This document shows positions 47,601-51,070 of a stretch of DNA of 64,000 nt, one piece after another; the first letter of the stretch is position 1; each line of letters starts with the position of its first letter. The position numbers and the translations under genes were made by a program. The stretch comes from Diphasiastrum complanatum. Its lineage: Eukaryota > Streptophyta > Lycopodiopsida > Lycopodiales > Lycopodiaceae. Where the stretch lies: the NCBI GenBank assembly GCA_029204225.1, contig CM055098.1:7280746-7344745 (forward strand), written 5' to 3'. The notes under the pieces are model-generated. The model saw nothing but the letters and a program-made list of their open reading frames with translations. It was not told the origin of the DNA and made no database searches.

Positions 47601-48704
47601 TTGCTGGCTGACTTTTGCTGGGTTCATAACAGATATACTATTCTCAACGATGTGACAGCAAGGGACTTGCAAAAGCGTCACCAACAGGCACGTGGGTTTT
47701 TGGGAACGTCATAGATGACGTAATATCAATTTGTTTTTTTTGTGATTTTGCTTCATGAGGCTTGAACGTATAGTTTGTATTATGTTCTAATATGCTGAAA
47801 TTCTGCAGTGGTTCCTGGGTAAAAGCTGTGACACATTTTGTCCTATGGGCCCCTGGATTGTTCCAGCCTCTGAAATTGACGGGCAGAACCTTTTGATCCA
47901 GTGCTGGATCAACGATGAGCTCCGTCAAGTAAGTTAATCTTTTACTCAATAGAAGAGGCTGTCAGTAACATGTTGGATGCTATTGTCTATTGTCTGCGGT
48001 GCAAATCAAAAGGAGTCAGATTGGTATCAATCATGATACCGAGACAAACTAAATGATCAGACCTATAATATGGTCTATGATTGGTTACAAGATTGGCAAA
48101 ACGATCATAATTGTTGATGGTCTGACTCCATGTGGGTGAACCCCCAAGTTAAACAGAGTGCACTTGTGCTCAAGACTCAAGTAGTATCCTAGACTAACAT
48201 TTTGGCATTGGTGATTTGTGAGCTGGGTTTTTGTGTCTTTCATGTGCATCCACCATACCTAGAGATTAAGCAAAGATTTTATGCATGAAGACTTCTGTGG
48301 GTTGCTCTCATATGTTATAATGATCTTCATGGGCTGTTTTTACAGAATGGAAGAACATCCCAAATGATATTTTCAATTGCCGAATTGATTGAAACAATTT
48401 CAGCTGCCATCACACTTGAGCCTGGGGATATTATTGCAACTGGTACACCTGCTGGTATGTTGTACTTCATCGACTTTCTACAGAATAGGATTTAAGGTCT
48501 CGCATACCTTGTCGCAAGACAAAATGAAATTCTTTTGTTGTGGCCAATCCCATTCATATGATTCGATAATACTCATTTGATGGCTCTGTTTTCCTTGAAG
48601 GTGTTGGATCAGGGTTCAATCCTCCCCGTCACCTGTCGCCTGGTGACTCGATTCGTATAAGAATTGAAGGAATTGGAGAGCTCCACAACACTGTCGAATA
48701 TTAA
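11440..48704 (+). CDS. Fumarylacetoacetate hydrolase family protein (FAHD2-like), 10-exon gene model
   Basis: Exons: 11440-11656, 35215-35290, 35983-36078, 36282-36450, 36747-36846, 43705-43774, 47633-47687, 47809-47928, 48346-48454, 48601-48704. They total 1116 nt, in frame throughout: 371 residues plus TAA. Residues 1-72 look like a mitochondrial transit peptide (Arg/Ser/Ala-rich, almost no acids). Residues 73-130 fit the weakly conserved FAH N-domain. Residues 155-371 are the FAH fold. The His-Glu pair is in NYLDHVKE (H166, E169). Metal ligands are E218 and E220 in YEAELAV and D249 in NDVTARD. K266 is in GKSCDTFCP, and GTPAGVG lies near the end. Family members hydrolyse or decarboxylate acylpyruvate-type substrates; the actual substrate is unknown. 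It resembles human FAHD2 more than plant FAHD1. Exons 4-10 are secure, exons 1-3 inferred. A second ATG at 11455 is an alternative start. Confidence 0.65.
11657..12550. other. Intronic stretch, no feature recognised
   Basis: The open frames here have no recognisable motif. It is the beginning of the proposed intron 1. Confidence 0.4.
12551..13485 (+). pseudogene. Gypsy (chromovirus) pol fragment G1: RT joined to integrase tail and chromodomain
   Basis: RT blocks appear in order: [35 protein letters not shown], then after a frameshift [16 protein letters not shown] near 12760-12810, and the RT thumb [14 protein letters not shown] near 12890-12950. The YLDD catalytic block is missing (deletion near 12820). 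At about 13035 the sequence jumps to the integrase C-terminal domain ([23 protein letters not shown]). A chromodomain follows ([20 protein letters not shown]), with a stop at 13483-13485. RNase H and the integrase core are deleted. Confidence 0.8.
13507..14035 (+). mobile_element. 3' LTR of gypsy fragment G1 (right end uncertain)
   Basis: A purine tract (GAGGAGGGAAGGA, ending about 13505) follows the chromodomain stop. The LTR begins TGTTAGAGTCCAG at 13507. The content is GC-rich LTR-like sequence without a believable gene. The right end is not defined; homology to a LINE fragment begins near 14045. Confidence 0.5.
14045..14815 (-). pseudogene. LINE fragment: ORF1-like protein and start of endonuclease
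   Basis: Reading right to left, the frame 14590-14360 encodes a Ser/Thr-rich start, then [16 protein letters not shown] and a helical tail, like the middle of an L1-type ORF1. Further down (about 14275-14045) a frame with one stop reads [34 protein letters not shown] and SSSGVAIL. That is the start and TRRE-type block of an apurinic (APE-like) endonuclease. A diverged copy of the ORF1 part lies at 21115-21345. The assignment is from motif shape only. Confidence 0.45.
14942..15207 (-). repeat. 3' LTR of G2
   Basis: On the plus strand it runs TGTAATAG to CGTAACA. It is flanked internally by CTCCCTCCCCCTTAAG, the complement of a polypurine tract. Compared with the other LTR it lacks about 92 bp between GACAGGGTC and CCCTGACTG. 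Confidence 0.85.
14999..16204 (-). pseudogene. G2 integrase core, C-terminal domain and chromodomain
   Basis: Part of an integrase: [17 protein letters not shown], then the second catalytic Asp in [12 protein letters not shown] and the Glu in HGQTERVNQ. Next come the GPY/F-type block [13 protein letters not shown] with [11 protein letters not shown], and a chromodomain ([16 protein letters not shown]). The frame then reads through the purine tract into the LTR, as is common. The N-terminal part is in another frame at 16179-17294 because of a frameshift near 16200. Chromodomain integrases direct insertion towards marked chromatin. Confidence 0.85.
16179..17294 (-). pseudogene. G2 RNase H and integrase zinc domain
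   Basis: RNase H blocks: [37 protein letters not shown] and [18 protein letters not shown]. The residues after TDHE (ALKYL in the family) are missing, so it is internally deleted. Then comes the HHCC zinc region, with [14 protein letters not shown] and [10 protein letters not shown]. The start of the catalytic core reads [20 protein letters not shown] with the first Asp. The upstream stop at about 17295 separates it from the RT. Confidence 0.85.
17313..17905 (-). pseudogene. G2 reverse transcriptase
   Basis: The frames 17905-17690 and 17693-17313 give the [52 protein letters not shown] and the catalytic [12 protein letters not shown], then the thumb [18 protein letters not shown] frameshift sits near 17700. 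A stop lies just before 17905, separating it from the protease frame. Confidence 0.9.
17909..18600 (-). pseudogene. G2 protease-RT linker region
   Basis: The frame 18505-17909 contains the conserved block [19 protein letters not shown], which follows the retropepsin in gypsy elements. It then has [17 protein letters not shown] and [11 protein letters not shown], leading into the RT. Confidence 0.8.
18560..19914 (-). pseudogene. G2 gag and protease start
   Basis: Gag starts at ATG 19914 ([14 protein letters not shown]). The first frame stops after about 60 codons, and a second frame from about 19780 carries the capsid: [44 protein letters not shown]. After more breaks, the zinc knuckle [18 protein letters not shown] lies near 18910. 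The protease follows, with its active site as [18 protein letters not shown] (Asp-Asp-Gly where Asp-Ser/Thr-Gly is usual). Confidence 0.8.
19915..20748 (-). other. G2 5' leader and primer binding site (20735-20747)
   Basis: About 0.8 kb between the LTR and gag. The complement of the initiator-Met primer site, GGCTCTGATACCA, is at 20735-20747, one base from the LTR. The open frame 19972-20397 has no recognisable domain and is probably leader. Confidence 0.75.
20749..21058 (-). repeat. 5' LTR of G2, outer end truncated
   Basis: Starts TGTAATAG and matches the LTR at 14942 closely, including the shared GCCAAGTGTCGGCCACGTGG block. It has about 92 extra bp and loses similarity after 21058. The outer about 49 bp of the LTR are therefore missing. 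Confidence 0.8.
21115..21345 (-). pseudogene. LINE ORF1-like fragment, diverged copy of 14360-14590
   Basis: Reading right to left, the frame gives [15 protein letters not shown], then [15 protein letters not shown] after a stop. It parallels [15 protein letters not shown] and [13 protein letters not shown] of the fragment at 14360-14590. Short and broken. Confidence 0.4.
21350..21830 (-). pseudogene. C2 integrase start and GAG-pre-integrase remnant
   Basis: Integrase blocks: [19 protein letters not shown] and [12 protein letters not shown] with the second catalytic Asp, ending at a stop near 21350. The upstream pre-integrase region is broken by stops. Confidence 0.65.
21824..22426 (-). repeat. 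Tandem duplication (about 314 bp) of the C2 protease region
   Basis: Copy 1 is 21824-22137 and copy 2 is 22138-22426. Both start GCCGATAG.GATATCCTT and both encode the segment with [20 protein letters not shown]. The protease active site [14 protein letters not shown] lies just upstream of copy 2 in reading order (about 22447-22410). Confidence 0.9.
22427..23293 (-). pseudogene. C2 gag with CCHC zinc knuckle
   Basis: Three frames in order: 23293-23087 ([17 protein letters not shown]), 23020-22835 ([37 protein letters not shown]) and 22716-22483. The last has a Gln/Asn/Lys-rich linker and a perfect knuckle, [14 protein letters not shown]. Frameshifts separate them. Confidence 0.8.
23456..24407 (-). 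repeat. C2 5' LTR (23468-24407) and primer site (23456-23467)
   Basis: On the plus strand it begins TGTTGGGAATCG and ends ATCCAACA, giving perfect 6-bp inverted termini TGTTGG/CCAACA over 940 bp. The adjacent GCTCTGAAACCA is the complement of an initiator-Met primer site with one change. Confidence 0.8.
24408..25077 (-). pseudogene. hAT-type transposase core (DUF659), cut by retrotransposons
   Basis: Minus-strand frames read [38 protein letters not shown] and [17 protein letters not shown] (about 24990-24780). An AT-rich interruption of about 90 bp follows (24690-24778). Then [40 protein letters not shown] and LKPAPTR (24682-24419). These are the DUF659 blocks of plant hAT transposases: the GWTD-type motif, the TDNAAN motif, and the CAAHCLDL motif preceding the RPA.TRF block. 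Copia C2 is inserted on the left and gypsy G3 on the right. The 90-bp interruption could be an intron. Confidence 0.7.
25078..25509 (-). repeat. 3' LTR of G3
   Basis: In element orientation it begins TGTTAGGGACCC. The repeated part ends TTTGCAGTAAGTAA rather than at a CA dinucleotide. Confidence 0.85.
25537..25767 (-). CDS. G3 chromodomain (end of pol)
   Basis: The frame 25767-25537 ends pol with [20 protein letters not shown] and LRFPGFLP before the stop. This is a chromodomain of chromovirus integrase type. A frame break near 25780 separates it from the integrase. The G4 element has a very similar ending ([15 protein letters not shown]). Confidence 0.8.
   Translation of the reverse strand: MTWGKDDLMPQEDLVRLEDLSSFVPTEPHAIVDVRQCGLRNRQVTEYLARWKGSSEDDDTWEKELDLKLRFPGFLP
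25804..26550 (-). CDS. G3 integrase catalytic core and C-terminal part
   Basis: Contains [19 protein letters not shown], the second catalytic Asp in [16 protein letters not shown] and the Glu in [14 protein letters not shown]. It then has [16 protein letters not shown] and [12 protein letters not shown] frameshift near 26520 separates it from the long pol frame carrying the first Asp. Another near 25830 cuts it from the chromodomain. Confidence 0.85.
   Translation of the reverse strand: MWLGYLGRGSKMIVVVDRLTKMAQFIPTKQTVKASELAQLFVEKLFRLFGLPNDIVSDRDPKFTGKFWQAVFEKLETTLSLGSSDHPKSDGQTERTNQSMEDILRAYVSKRRSDWERYLPMIEFAYNSAKHSATGFSPFSLMYGFQPRTPISVGLKGLKVEAAVDFLHDMQEMLLVARKNVKTAQDRAQFYANQKRQPRVYEEGAWVYLRILKDSKVLRTGKCPKLSPRYAGPETPSECIPAGTSSRC
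26501..28939 (-). CDS. G3 pol: protease end, RT, RNase H, integrase N-terminus (812 codons)
   Basis: One open frame. Approximate residues: 30-80 post-protease block ([17 protein letters not shown]); 255-415 RT with [53 protein letters not shown] and catalytic [12 protein letters not shown]; 510-625 RNase H with [19 protein letters not shown] and [13 protein letters not shown]; 715-770 integrase zinc domain ([24 protein letters not shown]); then [13 protein letters not shown] with the first integrase Asp. The frame starts within the protease, just after its active site, because of a frameshift at about 28925. Apart from its ends the frame is intact. Confidence 0.92.
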   Translation of the reverse strand: MTMVPHNFINANLLQKLKVETRQSDHRYTVKLATGAESQVWDQIVPRLLIEIQAYKDKLDFHIMNLDRVDVILGKEWFYERNESMKKNYVTHSLSFLHNGSLIQLNGNVDISTPYMLSALETVKCMDIVDCSSYLCWLKDFTYHEERSLLFYNLQMELMSNNLKQENSPEGEIFRKLRQEFNDVFPEQLPEGLPPSRGVDHGIKLIPGSSPISLYPYRMSTTEEDEVYRQLQNYLKMGHVRPSKSPWGAPVLLVDKKDGGTRLCVDFKKLNKLTTKNRYPLSQMDELVDRLHGAKYFTKIDLRSGYHQIRIKTEDIEKTGFRTRYGHYEFLVLPFGLTNAPTTFQQMMNDLLRPYLGKFVIVYLDDILIYSKTLEEHEEHLRIVLKLLRQEKLFAKESKCVFFQKRLLYLGHIISDHGLEIDPNKVRQVQEWPIPKTIREVKSFLGFTGFFHRFILNYALIALALTNVLRGAKRVSRHSKFNPSVIWTEELNQSFENLKYCVTTAPILHIVDPNKPYVLETDASDYAIGAVLYQDGRPVAFESKKLDPAQRRYSTYDKELFAVINALKVWRHYLYGSQFTIVTDHQALKYINDAVDLRGRKARWSEMLQEFHYDIEYRKGSSNSVVDALSRIGEVNQLSFSEIQSELYLSLRDLCKTDRYFGRIWLDVLAGSTRSSDELGMQDSKISPQDKIQRDYSIRNGLLFRNGKFCVPENDDIRAQILHQCHDSPCAGHPGAQRTLDLVKRNFYWPNLKSQVEAYVRKCAQCQVNKVERLKAAGLLMPLEIPERKWESISMDFVVGLPRPGKQNDCSS
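28920..29210 (-). CDS. G3 gag zinc knuckle and protease active site
   Basis: The frame has the CCHC knuckle [19 protein letters not shown]. It then has the conserved [20 protein letters not shown] stretch and the retropepsin start [10 protein letters not shown], followed by a stop at 28920. The active-site triad is Asp-Asp-Gly-Ser. Confidence 0.85.
   Translation of the reverse strand: MDQETFMKAKSDNLCFNCMEPGHVAKECPKKRKAKGASFKTPSNSSISSVDLSFAGNFVCEHCCFNTAVFGPRDLIRMKGVVGGQAVTVLFDDGST
29161..30012 (-). CDS. G3 gag capsid
   Basis: Starts at ATG 30012 ([17 protein letters not shown]) and runs 283 codons. The Retrotrans_gag region contains [36 protein letters not shown] and [17 protein letters not shown], then [19 protein letters not shown] frameshift near 29180 leads to the zinc-knuckle frame. 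It is close to the gag of G4 on the opposite strand at 38132. Confidence 0.88.
   Translation of the reverse strand: MEPTPTTQPMSPVHEATISASVLDPDALMLAINSLQQQIVDMQAKQSWDQQDLKKLTQLRQLLHQPLFTPEVFAGEKKDRTPEAVLQWLDRWNSHFSMHDSSEDNKINLAIMYLRGKAFTWWQDIRGKPEVPRNWEDFCKAFKAAFLPILDDFEFYRQYATIHVGNRPLDQYLQEFQEVYSRFATRIDPLLVKLHFILGLPRDYQLEVKRNQPLTLEDAVPFARIYDDTRTMAKPETGVLPEVKGKRPFFPKKSKDKAKEGASGPIYLGPGNLHESQKRQSVL
30013..30899 (-). other. G3 5' leader with primer site (30887-30899)
   Basis: No coding frame recognised. GGCTCTGATACCA at 30887-30899 is a perfect complement of the initiator-Met primer site, 2 bases from the repeated LTR sequence. Confidence 0.8.
30902..31344 (-). repeat. 5' LTR of G3
   Basis: Matches 25078-25509 over its whole length. 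On the plus strand it runs TTACTTACTGCAAACC to GTCCCTGACA. Confidence 0.85.
31345..31510 (-). pseudogene. hAT transposase upstream fragment, other side of G3
   Basis: The minus-strand frame reads [20 protein letters not shown], then [20 protein letters not shown] and WQGPMMEI. In hAT transposases the segment before DUF659 has this shape (ARxFY...F..V...YF..M...I...GPGY..P). It would continue directly into the frame at 25077 ([18 protein letters not shown]) if G3 were removed. Weaker match than the core. Confidence 0.4.
31511..32644. other. Non-coding stretch in intron 1
   Basis: No recognisable protein. It could hold the 3' LTR of the gypsy fragment that follows (CACGTGTC and similar words near 32340-32480), but no LTR boundaries are clear. 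Confidence 0.4.
32645..33260 (-). pseudogene. Gypsy integrase fragment (element G5)
   Basis: Minus strand: [11 protein letters not shown] (about 33230), the second catalytic Asp in [14 protein letters not shown] and the Glu in [17 protein letters not shown]. It then has [20 protein letters not shown] and FNQIPKDSL to a stop at 32645. Stops occur near 33135-33170. It is clearly a different lineage from G2 and G3. Confidence 0.8.
33600..34150 (-). pseudogene. Gypsy gag end and protease fragment (element G5)
   Basis: The frame 34103-33744 includes [20 protein letters not shown]. In a shifted frame the retropepsin reads [20 protein letters not shown], with the catalytic Asp-Thr-Gly, then [20 protein letters not shown] (about 33750-33620). 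RT, RNase H and the integrase zinc domain between protease and integrase core are missing. Confidence 0.65.
34151..35214. other. Intron 1 tail, no transposon recognised
   Basis: AT-rich sequence with a short (GT)n run at 34384-34402. No gene seen before the proposed exon 2. Confidence 0.5.
35215..35290 (+). CDS. FAH-like gene, proposed exon 2
   Basis: Acceptor AATGCAG, donor GTATAT. It encodes [18 protein letters not shown] then RGEAV, matching in style the N-terminal strand region of FAH proteins (RLVxF...G.R.G...GD.VVDL). Phases fit exons 1 and 3. Confidence 0.5.
35983..36078 (+). CDS. FAH-like gene, proposed exon 3
   Basis: Acceptor CTGTTGATAG, donor GTACAT. It encodes [20 protein letters not shown] then [10 protein letters not shown], matching the helix of the FAH N-domain (DM..FL..G...L). 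Phase 2 at the donor joins exon 4 (AG|C, Ser). Confidence 0.5.
   Translation, partial: AFAECVKIRCRQIFQREGYVGCYQSLESSER
36282..36450 (+). CDS. FAH-like gene, exon 4
   Basis: Acceptor TTTTGCAACAG, donor GTTTAT. It encodes [20 protein letters not shown] then KEVDTWKS. The His-Glu pair of FAH enzymes lies in NYLDHVKE. Confidence 0.85.
36747..36846 (+). CDS. FAH-like gene, exon 5
   Basis: Acceptor TTGACAG, donor GTAGAA. It encodes [20 protein letters not shown] and SSHVDYEA, with the first metal-binding Glu near its end. Confidence 0.9.
37312..37331. repeat. Poly-C tract
   Basis: Twenty consecutive C. Together with G runs at 37514-37522 it may be a sequencing-prone region. Confidence 0.9.
38132..39157 (+). 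pseudogene. G4 gag
   Basis: Starts at ATG 38132 ([15 protein letters not shown]). The capsid blocks are [36 protein letters not shown] and [13 protein letters not shown], followed by a TAG at 38576-38578. The next frame (38594-39157) carries [18 protein letters not shown] and the zinc knuckle [19 protein letters not shown]. The same blocks occur in the G3 gag. Confidence 0.88.
39076..40208 (+). pseudogene. G4 protease remnant and RT
   Basis: The frame 39076-39312 has [20 protein letters not shown] and [10 protein letters not shown], but the following active-site Asp-x-Gly block is missing. The frame 39219-40208 has [17 protein letters not shown] and the RT blocks [36 protein letters not shown] and [13 protein letters not shown]. 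It stops at a TAG (40206-40208), where G3 reads on. Confidence 0.88.
40209..40802 (+). pseudogene. G4 RT catalytic block and RNase H start
   Basis: Begins [20 protein letters not shown] then ILIYSKT, the catalytic Leu-Asp-Asp block. After KYLGHT it jumps to [19 protein letters not shown], so about 50 residues of the RT thumb are deleted. RNase H follows ([19 protein letters not shown]), ending at a frameshift near 40745. Confidence 0.85.
41035..42515 (+). pseudogene. G4 integrase and chromodomain
   Basis: The frame 41035-41883 has the zinc domain ([28 protein letters not shown]) and [12 protein letters not shown] with the first Asp. After a frameshift at about 41650, the second Asp and the Glu regions are in a different frame (41660-41800). 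The frame 41856-42515 gives [55 protein letters not shown] and the chromodomain [15 protein letters not shown], with a stop at 42513-42515. Confidence 0.88.
42690..43270 (+). pseudogene. Copia reverse transcriptase fragment
   Basis: With stops and frame changes the sequence reads [53 protein letters not shown], then LLYGLKQS-like and RAWCSHIN blocks near 43060-43100. It then has [16 protein letters not shown] with the catalytic Tyr-Val-Asp-Asp near 43195. RVT_2 family. No LTRs recognised; only the RT is left. Confidence 0.75.
43705..43774 (+). CDS. FAH-like gene, exon 6
   Basis: Acceptor CTTGATTCAG, donor GTTAGC. It encodes [17 protein letters not shown] and ALAHVFG, with the second metal-binding Glu at the exon start. 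Confidence 0.9.
43775..44908. other. Intron 6, left part
   Basis: AT-rich intronic sequence with no recognised element before the TRIM. Confidence 0.5.
44909..45052 (-). repeat. TRIM 3' LTR
   Basis: 144 bp with TG...CA ends. It contains the tRNA-like module at 44938-45010 and, on the minus strand, a TTTT at 44931-44928 just after it, a possible Pol III stop. Confidence 0.85.
44938..45010 (-). ncRNA. tRNA-like sequence in the TRIM 3' LTR
   Basis: 73 nt on the minus strand. The acceptor arm is GGGCGGA with TCCGTCC plus discriminator A, and the D arm is GCTC..GAGC. The A box TAGCTCAGTGG and the B box GGTTCGAATCC match the Pol III consensus exactly. The T arm TTGGG/CCTAG pairs with wobbles. The anticodon arm cannot form the usual 5-bp stem and 7-nt loop, so no amino-acid identity can be given and it is unlikely to be a working tRNA. 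Confidence 0.7.
45053..45169 (-). other. TRIM internal domain with purine tract and primer site
   Basis: 117 bp. The polypurine tract complement is at 45053-45067 and the primer-site complement at 45157-45169. No open frame of note. Confidence 0.8.
45170..45313 (-). repeat. TRIM 5' LTR
   Basis: 144 bp with TG...CA ends, about 94% identical to the other LTR. It carries the second tRNA-like module (45199-45271). Confidence 0.85.
45199..45271 (-). ncRNA. tRNA-like sequence in the TRIM 5' LTR
   Basis: The same 73-nt module with a perfect A box. The B box is GGTTCAAATCC (one change) and the T stem CTAGG/CCTAG is perfect. The acceptor arm GGGCGGA/TCTGTCC pairs with two wobbles. A 4-bp TCCC/GGGA stem with an 11-nt loop replaces a normal anticodon arm. 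No T run follows directly. Confidence 0.65.
45314..46344. other. Intron 6 with diverged tandem units of about 200 bp
   Basis: Segments starting near 45745, 45943 and 46813 resemble one another (CATCTTGTGGTAC, then TGTGACTA, ...GAGG..CAAT, ...GTTGATGATACA). The third unit is separated from the others by the inserted element at 46356-46809. Confidence 0.45.
46345..46820. mobile_element. Hairpin-ended non-autonomous DNA element (46356-46809) with 11-bp target duplication
   Basis: TCGTATGTAGC occurs at 46345-46355 and again at 46810-46820, flanking 454 bp. The left end contains two perfect hairpins: TGCAGCGGAT/ATCCGCTGCA (loop TGCG, 46361-46384) and GATCCGGGAC/GTCCCGGATC (46404-46431). The right end carries similar GGATC/CCGGG and GTTCCAGATCGCGTTCTGGA words in reverse. 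No protein is encoded. An 11-bp duplication suits Mutator-like or foldback elements. Confidence 0.6.
46821..47632. other. Intron 6, right part
   Basis: No recognised feature apart from the third diverged tandem unit near 46821-47000. Confidence 0.5.
47633..47687 (+). CDS. FAH-like gene, exon 7, GC donor
   Basis: Acceptor CATAACAG. It encodes [18 protein letters not shown] with the metal-binding Asp in NDVTARD. The reading frame requires the exon to end at CAG|GCACGT, a GC rather than GT donor. Intron 7 is 121 bp. Confidence 0.88.
47809..47928 (+). CDS. FAH-like gene, exon 8
   Basis: Acceptor ATTCTGCAG, donor GTAAGT. It encodes [20 protein letters not shown] then [20 protein letters not shown]. 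It includes the conserved GKS.DTFCP block with the substrate-side Lys. Confidence 0.93.
48346..48454 (+). CDS. FAH-like gene, exon 9
   Basis: Acceptor TTTTACAG, donor GTATGT. It encodes [20 protein letters not shown] and [14 protein letters not shown], the conserved C-terminal barrel of FAH proteins. Confidence 0.93.
48601..48704 (+). CDS. FAH-like gene, last exon with stop
   Basis: Acceptor TTCCTTGAAG. It encodes [20 protein letters not shown] then [14 protein letters not shown] and TAA at 48702-48704. The length and ending agree with other family members. Confidence 0.92.
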
Positions 48705-49884
48705 ATTTGTTCATCCATCATTTTGAACTATGGAACTATCCAGTTTCTGACAGAAAATATCATAGACATGTTTTGGCCCATTACACGCGAAACCCCTCCT
48801 TTCCATGTGATCCTTCCTTACTGCAAAGTTCAAACAACCTAGCATTCAACATCTCGACATTGTGCTTCGACTGAAAAGTTCCTAAGGCCAGCCCTTTTAA
48901 GAGCCGATTCCTTTTAGAATTTGTAGTATTATTTTATTCATTTACATATCTAGGCTGTGGGAAGGGCATTGAGTGACCTTAGAGTTGATCGACGAGGTCT
49001 CTAATGTTGGCTATTATATTCTTTTTCAAAACCCCAAGTAATAAGCTATTTTGAGTCGTACATTTGTTCAAAACATGCCGCTTGTTATGGCCATGTTAAT
49101 TAGAAACTAGTAGCTGCATACCAATTGAAAATGGTAGTGTTCTTATTGCATGCTTAATTTCGTTGAGAAAAGTAAAAAGATGATCATAAGCTTCAAAAAA
49201 TAGCTCCAAATTCACTTTAGTCTTGGATTATATAGCATACACCATGTGGAAATCATCTCTCATAAAATATTTAAATGCCGTCTCATCCTAAAACAGATCT
49301 AAGAAATCATATGGACAACTTTTATTGAGTTGATGCACCGGTAACCACATACAATCACTTTGCAAGATGTCAAGGGAGTCTCAATGTACAACGCAAAGAG
49401 TGGAGATATCTTTTTAGCAAGAAAGAGGTTCCTTTCCTCAAATGGCTCAATACAAAACATGTTCAGGCAAGTTTTTATTTTTGTAGTGGTTACAATGGGT
49501 TTGTAGAGGCACCAACAAAGATTTTGACTTTTAATATGTGAAATCATGTGAAAATCTAGAGAGTTTTGATTCGATTTCATGACAATATGCCTGATTCAAG
49601 CATCATATGGCATTTCAATACCACCTCATGAATTGATACATGTAGACAATTGCGAGTCAAAGAAAAAGCTGATTTGGTGCTTTTTAAGGATTAATGATAC
49701 TTTCTATATGCTTGTTTGACATGGCAATTTGGTGGTTTGCTTTTGTTCAAGAAAACAAATATGTACTTTGTTAATTACCACTCTTGAGACTTTGTCAAGT
49801 TGAATTGCACCAACCATACTTGAATTGTATACAAGTGAACATCTTGATACATCCTTTCTTGTCTTTCACATTCAATGATATTTG
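48705..49884. other. 3' UTR and intergenic region after the FAH gene
   Basis: The first few hundred bases should hold the 3' UTR; no clear poly(A) signal can be chosen. The open frame on the minus strand at 49299-49580 has no recognised motif. Confidence 0.5.
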
Positions 49885-50311
49885 TTAATATCCATTCTTT
49901 ATGTTTGATGGAATCTTTCCATCAATATGTTTTCAAAGCTTGCTACTAAATAATTAATTTGTCAAGAGGAAAAAACAGTAGTGAACACATATTGTGACAC
50001 TCGTCAAATTTTGCTTGTTCTTGTAAGATAGTGTAGTAGATCAATGGACAAACATGATAGGTTCCTTTTACCTTAACTAATTGGCCTTTGATGATAGAAA
50101 TTTATCCATCCTTTTTGTTTGATGAAATCTTTCCATCAATATATTTTCAAAGGTTGCTACTAAATAATGAATTTGTCAAGAGGAAAAAACAGTAGTGAAC
50201 ATGTACTGTGACACTCGTCAAATTTTGCTTGTTCTGGTAAGATAGTGTGTTAGTCAATGGACAAACATGATAGATTCCTTTTACCTCTACCTAGTAGGCC
50301 TTTGATGACAA
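49885..50311. repeat. Tandem duplication, unit about 214 bp
   Basis: Copies at about 49885-50098 and 50099-50311 share long identical runs (for example CAAGAGGAAAAAACAGTAGT, CACTCGTCAAATTTTGCTTG). The offset is 214 bp. Non-coding. Confidence 0.85.
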
Positions 50312-50904
50312 CAATTTATGCCCCTTACATTCTCGTGTGGAGCAAGGTGTATTTTGTTGTGTGTTGTCAAATACATATATCAATGGAACTTGTCATCTTG
50401 AAAATCTTAAATACAACAATTCTTGCAATTAATCTCAAAACAGATGCCAACAATTTCAAAAAAAGTAAGACTGAGTATTTTTTATGTGGCTAGACATTAA
50501 ATAGGGTTGAATTAGTTATGGTTAGGCTAATGTCAAGTCATTCTAGTCAAGTAATAGTTATTATATTTGGATATGTTGGCTATTCTATCTCAGTTTTCAT
50601 CATATGCATGACATTGCTATGTTCATTGCATTAGAACTATACTAATAGTGTTGATGCTATTTTTTATATATTTGTTAGAATAGATTTGGAGAGGTTGAGA
50701 GCGATTCTACACCATGAGACCTAATGCTTGGTCGCCATTACTTTCATAAAGGTAGTTGATGTTGTTAGTCTAAGGGATTATTGTTTTAGTTTATCTAGTG
50801 GTGCTAGAGCCAATGGTGAGATGATAATGTTGCAATGATAAAGAAAATGCAAAGACAAAACAAGAATTATTTTGATATCTTATTTTGATATTCTTTTGAA
50901 ATAG
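50312..50904. other. Intergenic, no gene recognised
   Basis: AT-rich. A weak plus-strand primer-like site, TGGTGCTAGAGCC, lies near 50802; it is not strong enough to call an LTR. Confidence 0.45.
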
Positions 50905-51070
50905 TATGCCCTAAAAGCAATATGACCAAAATTAGTCAAGCTAGAATTGTGAAATTTTGACACTCCTCACAATTTAGCTTGATGAGACTATCCTGGATCA
51001 ATAATTAATACATGGATAGAAACAATATAATTTCTAGGTCCTTGCTTTGTTGAGTGAGTATGATCACTCA

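Noticed and set aside
49299-49580. Possible retrotransposon protein on the minus strand
   Set aside because: No motif of gag, protease, integrase, RT or RNase H could be placed.
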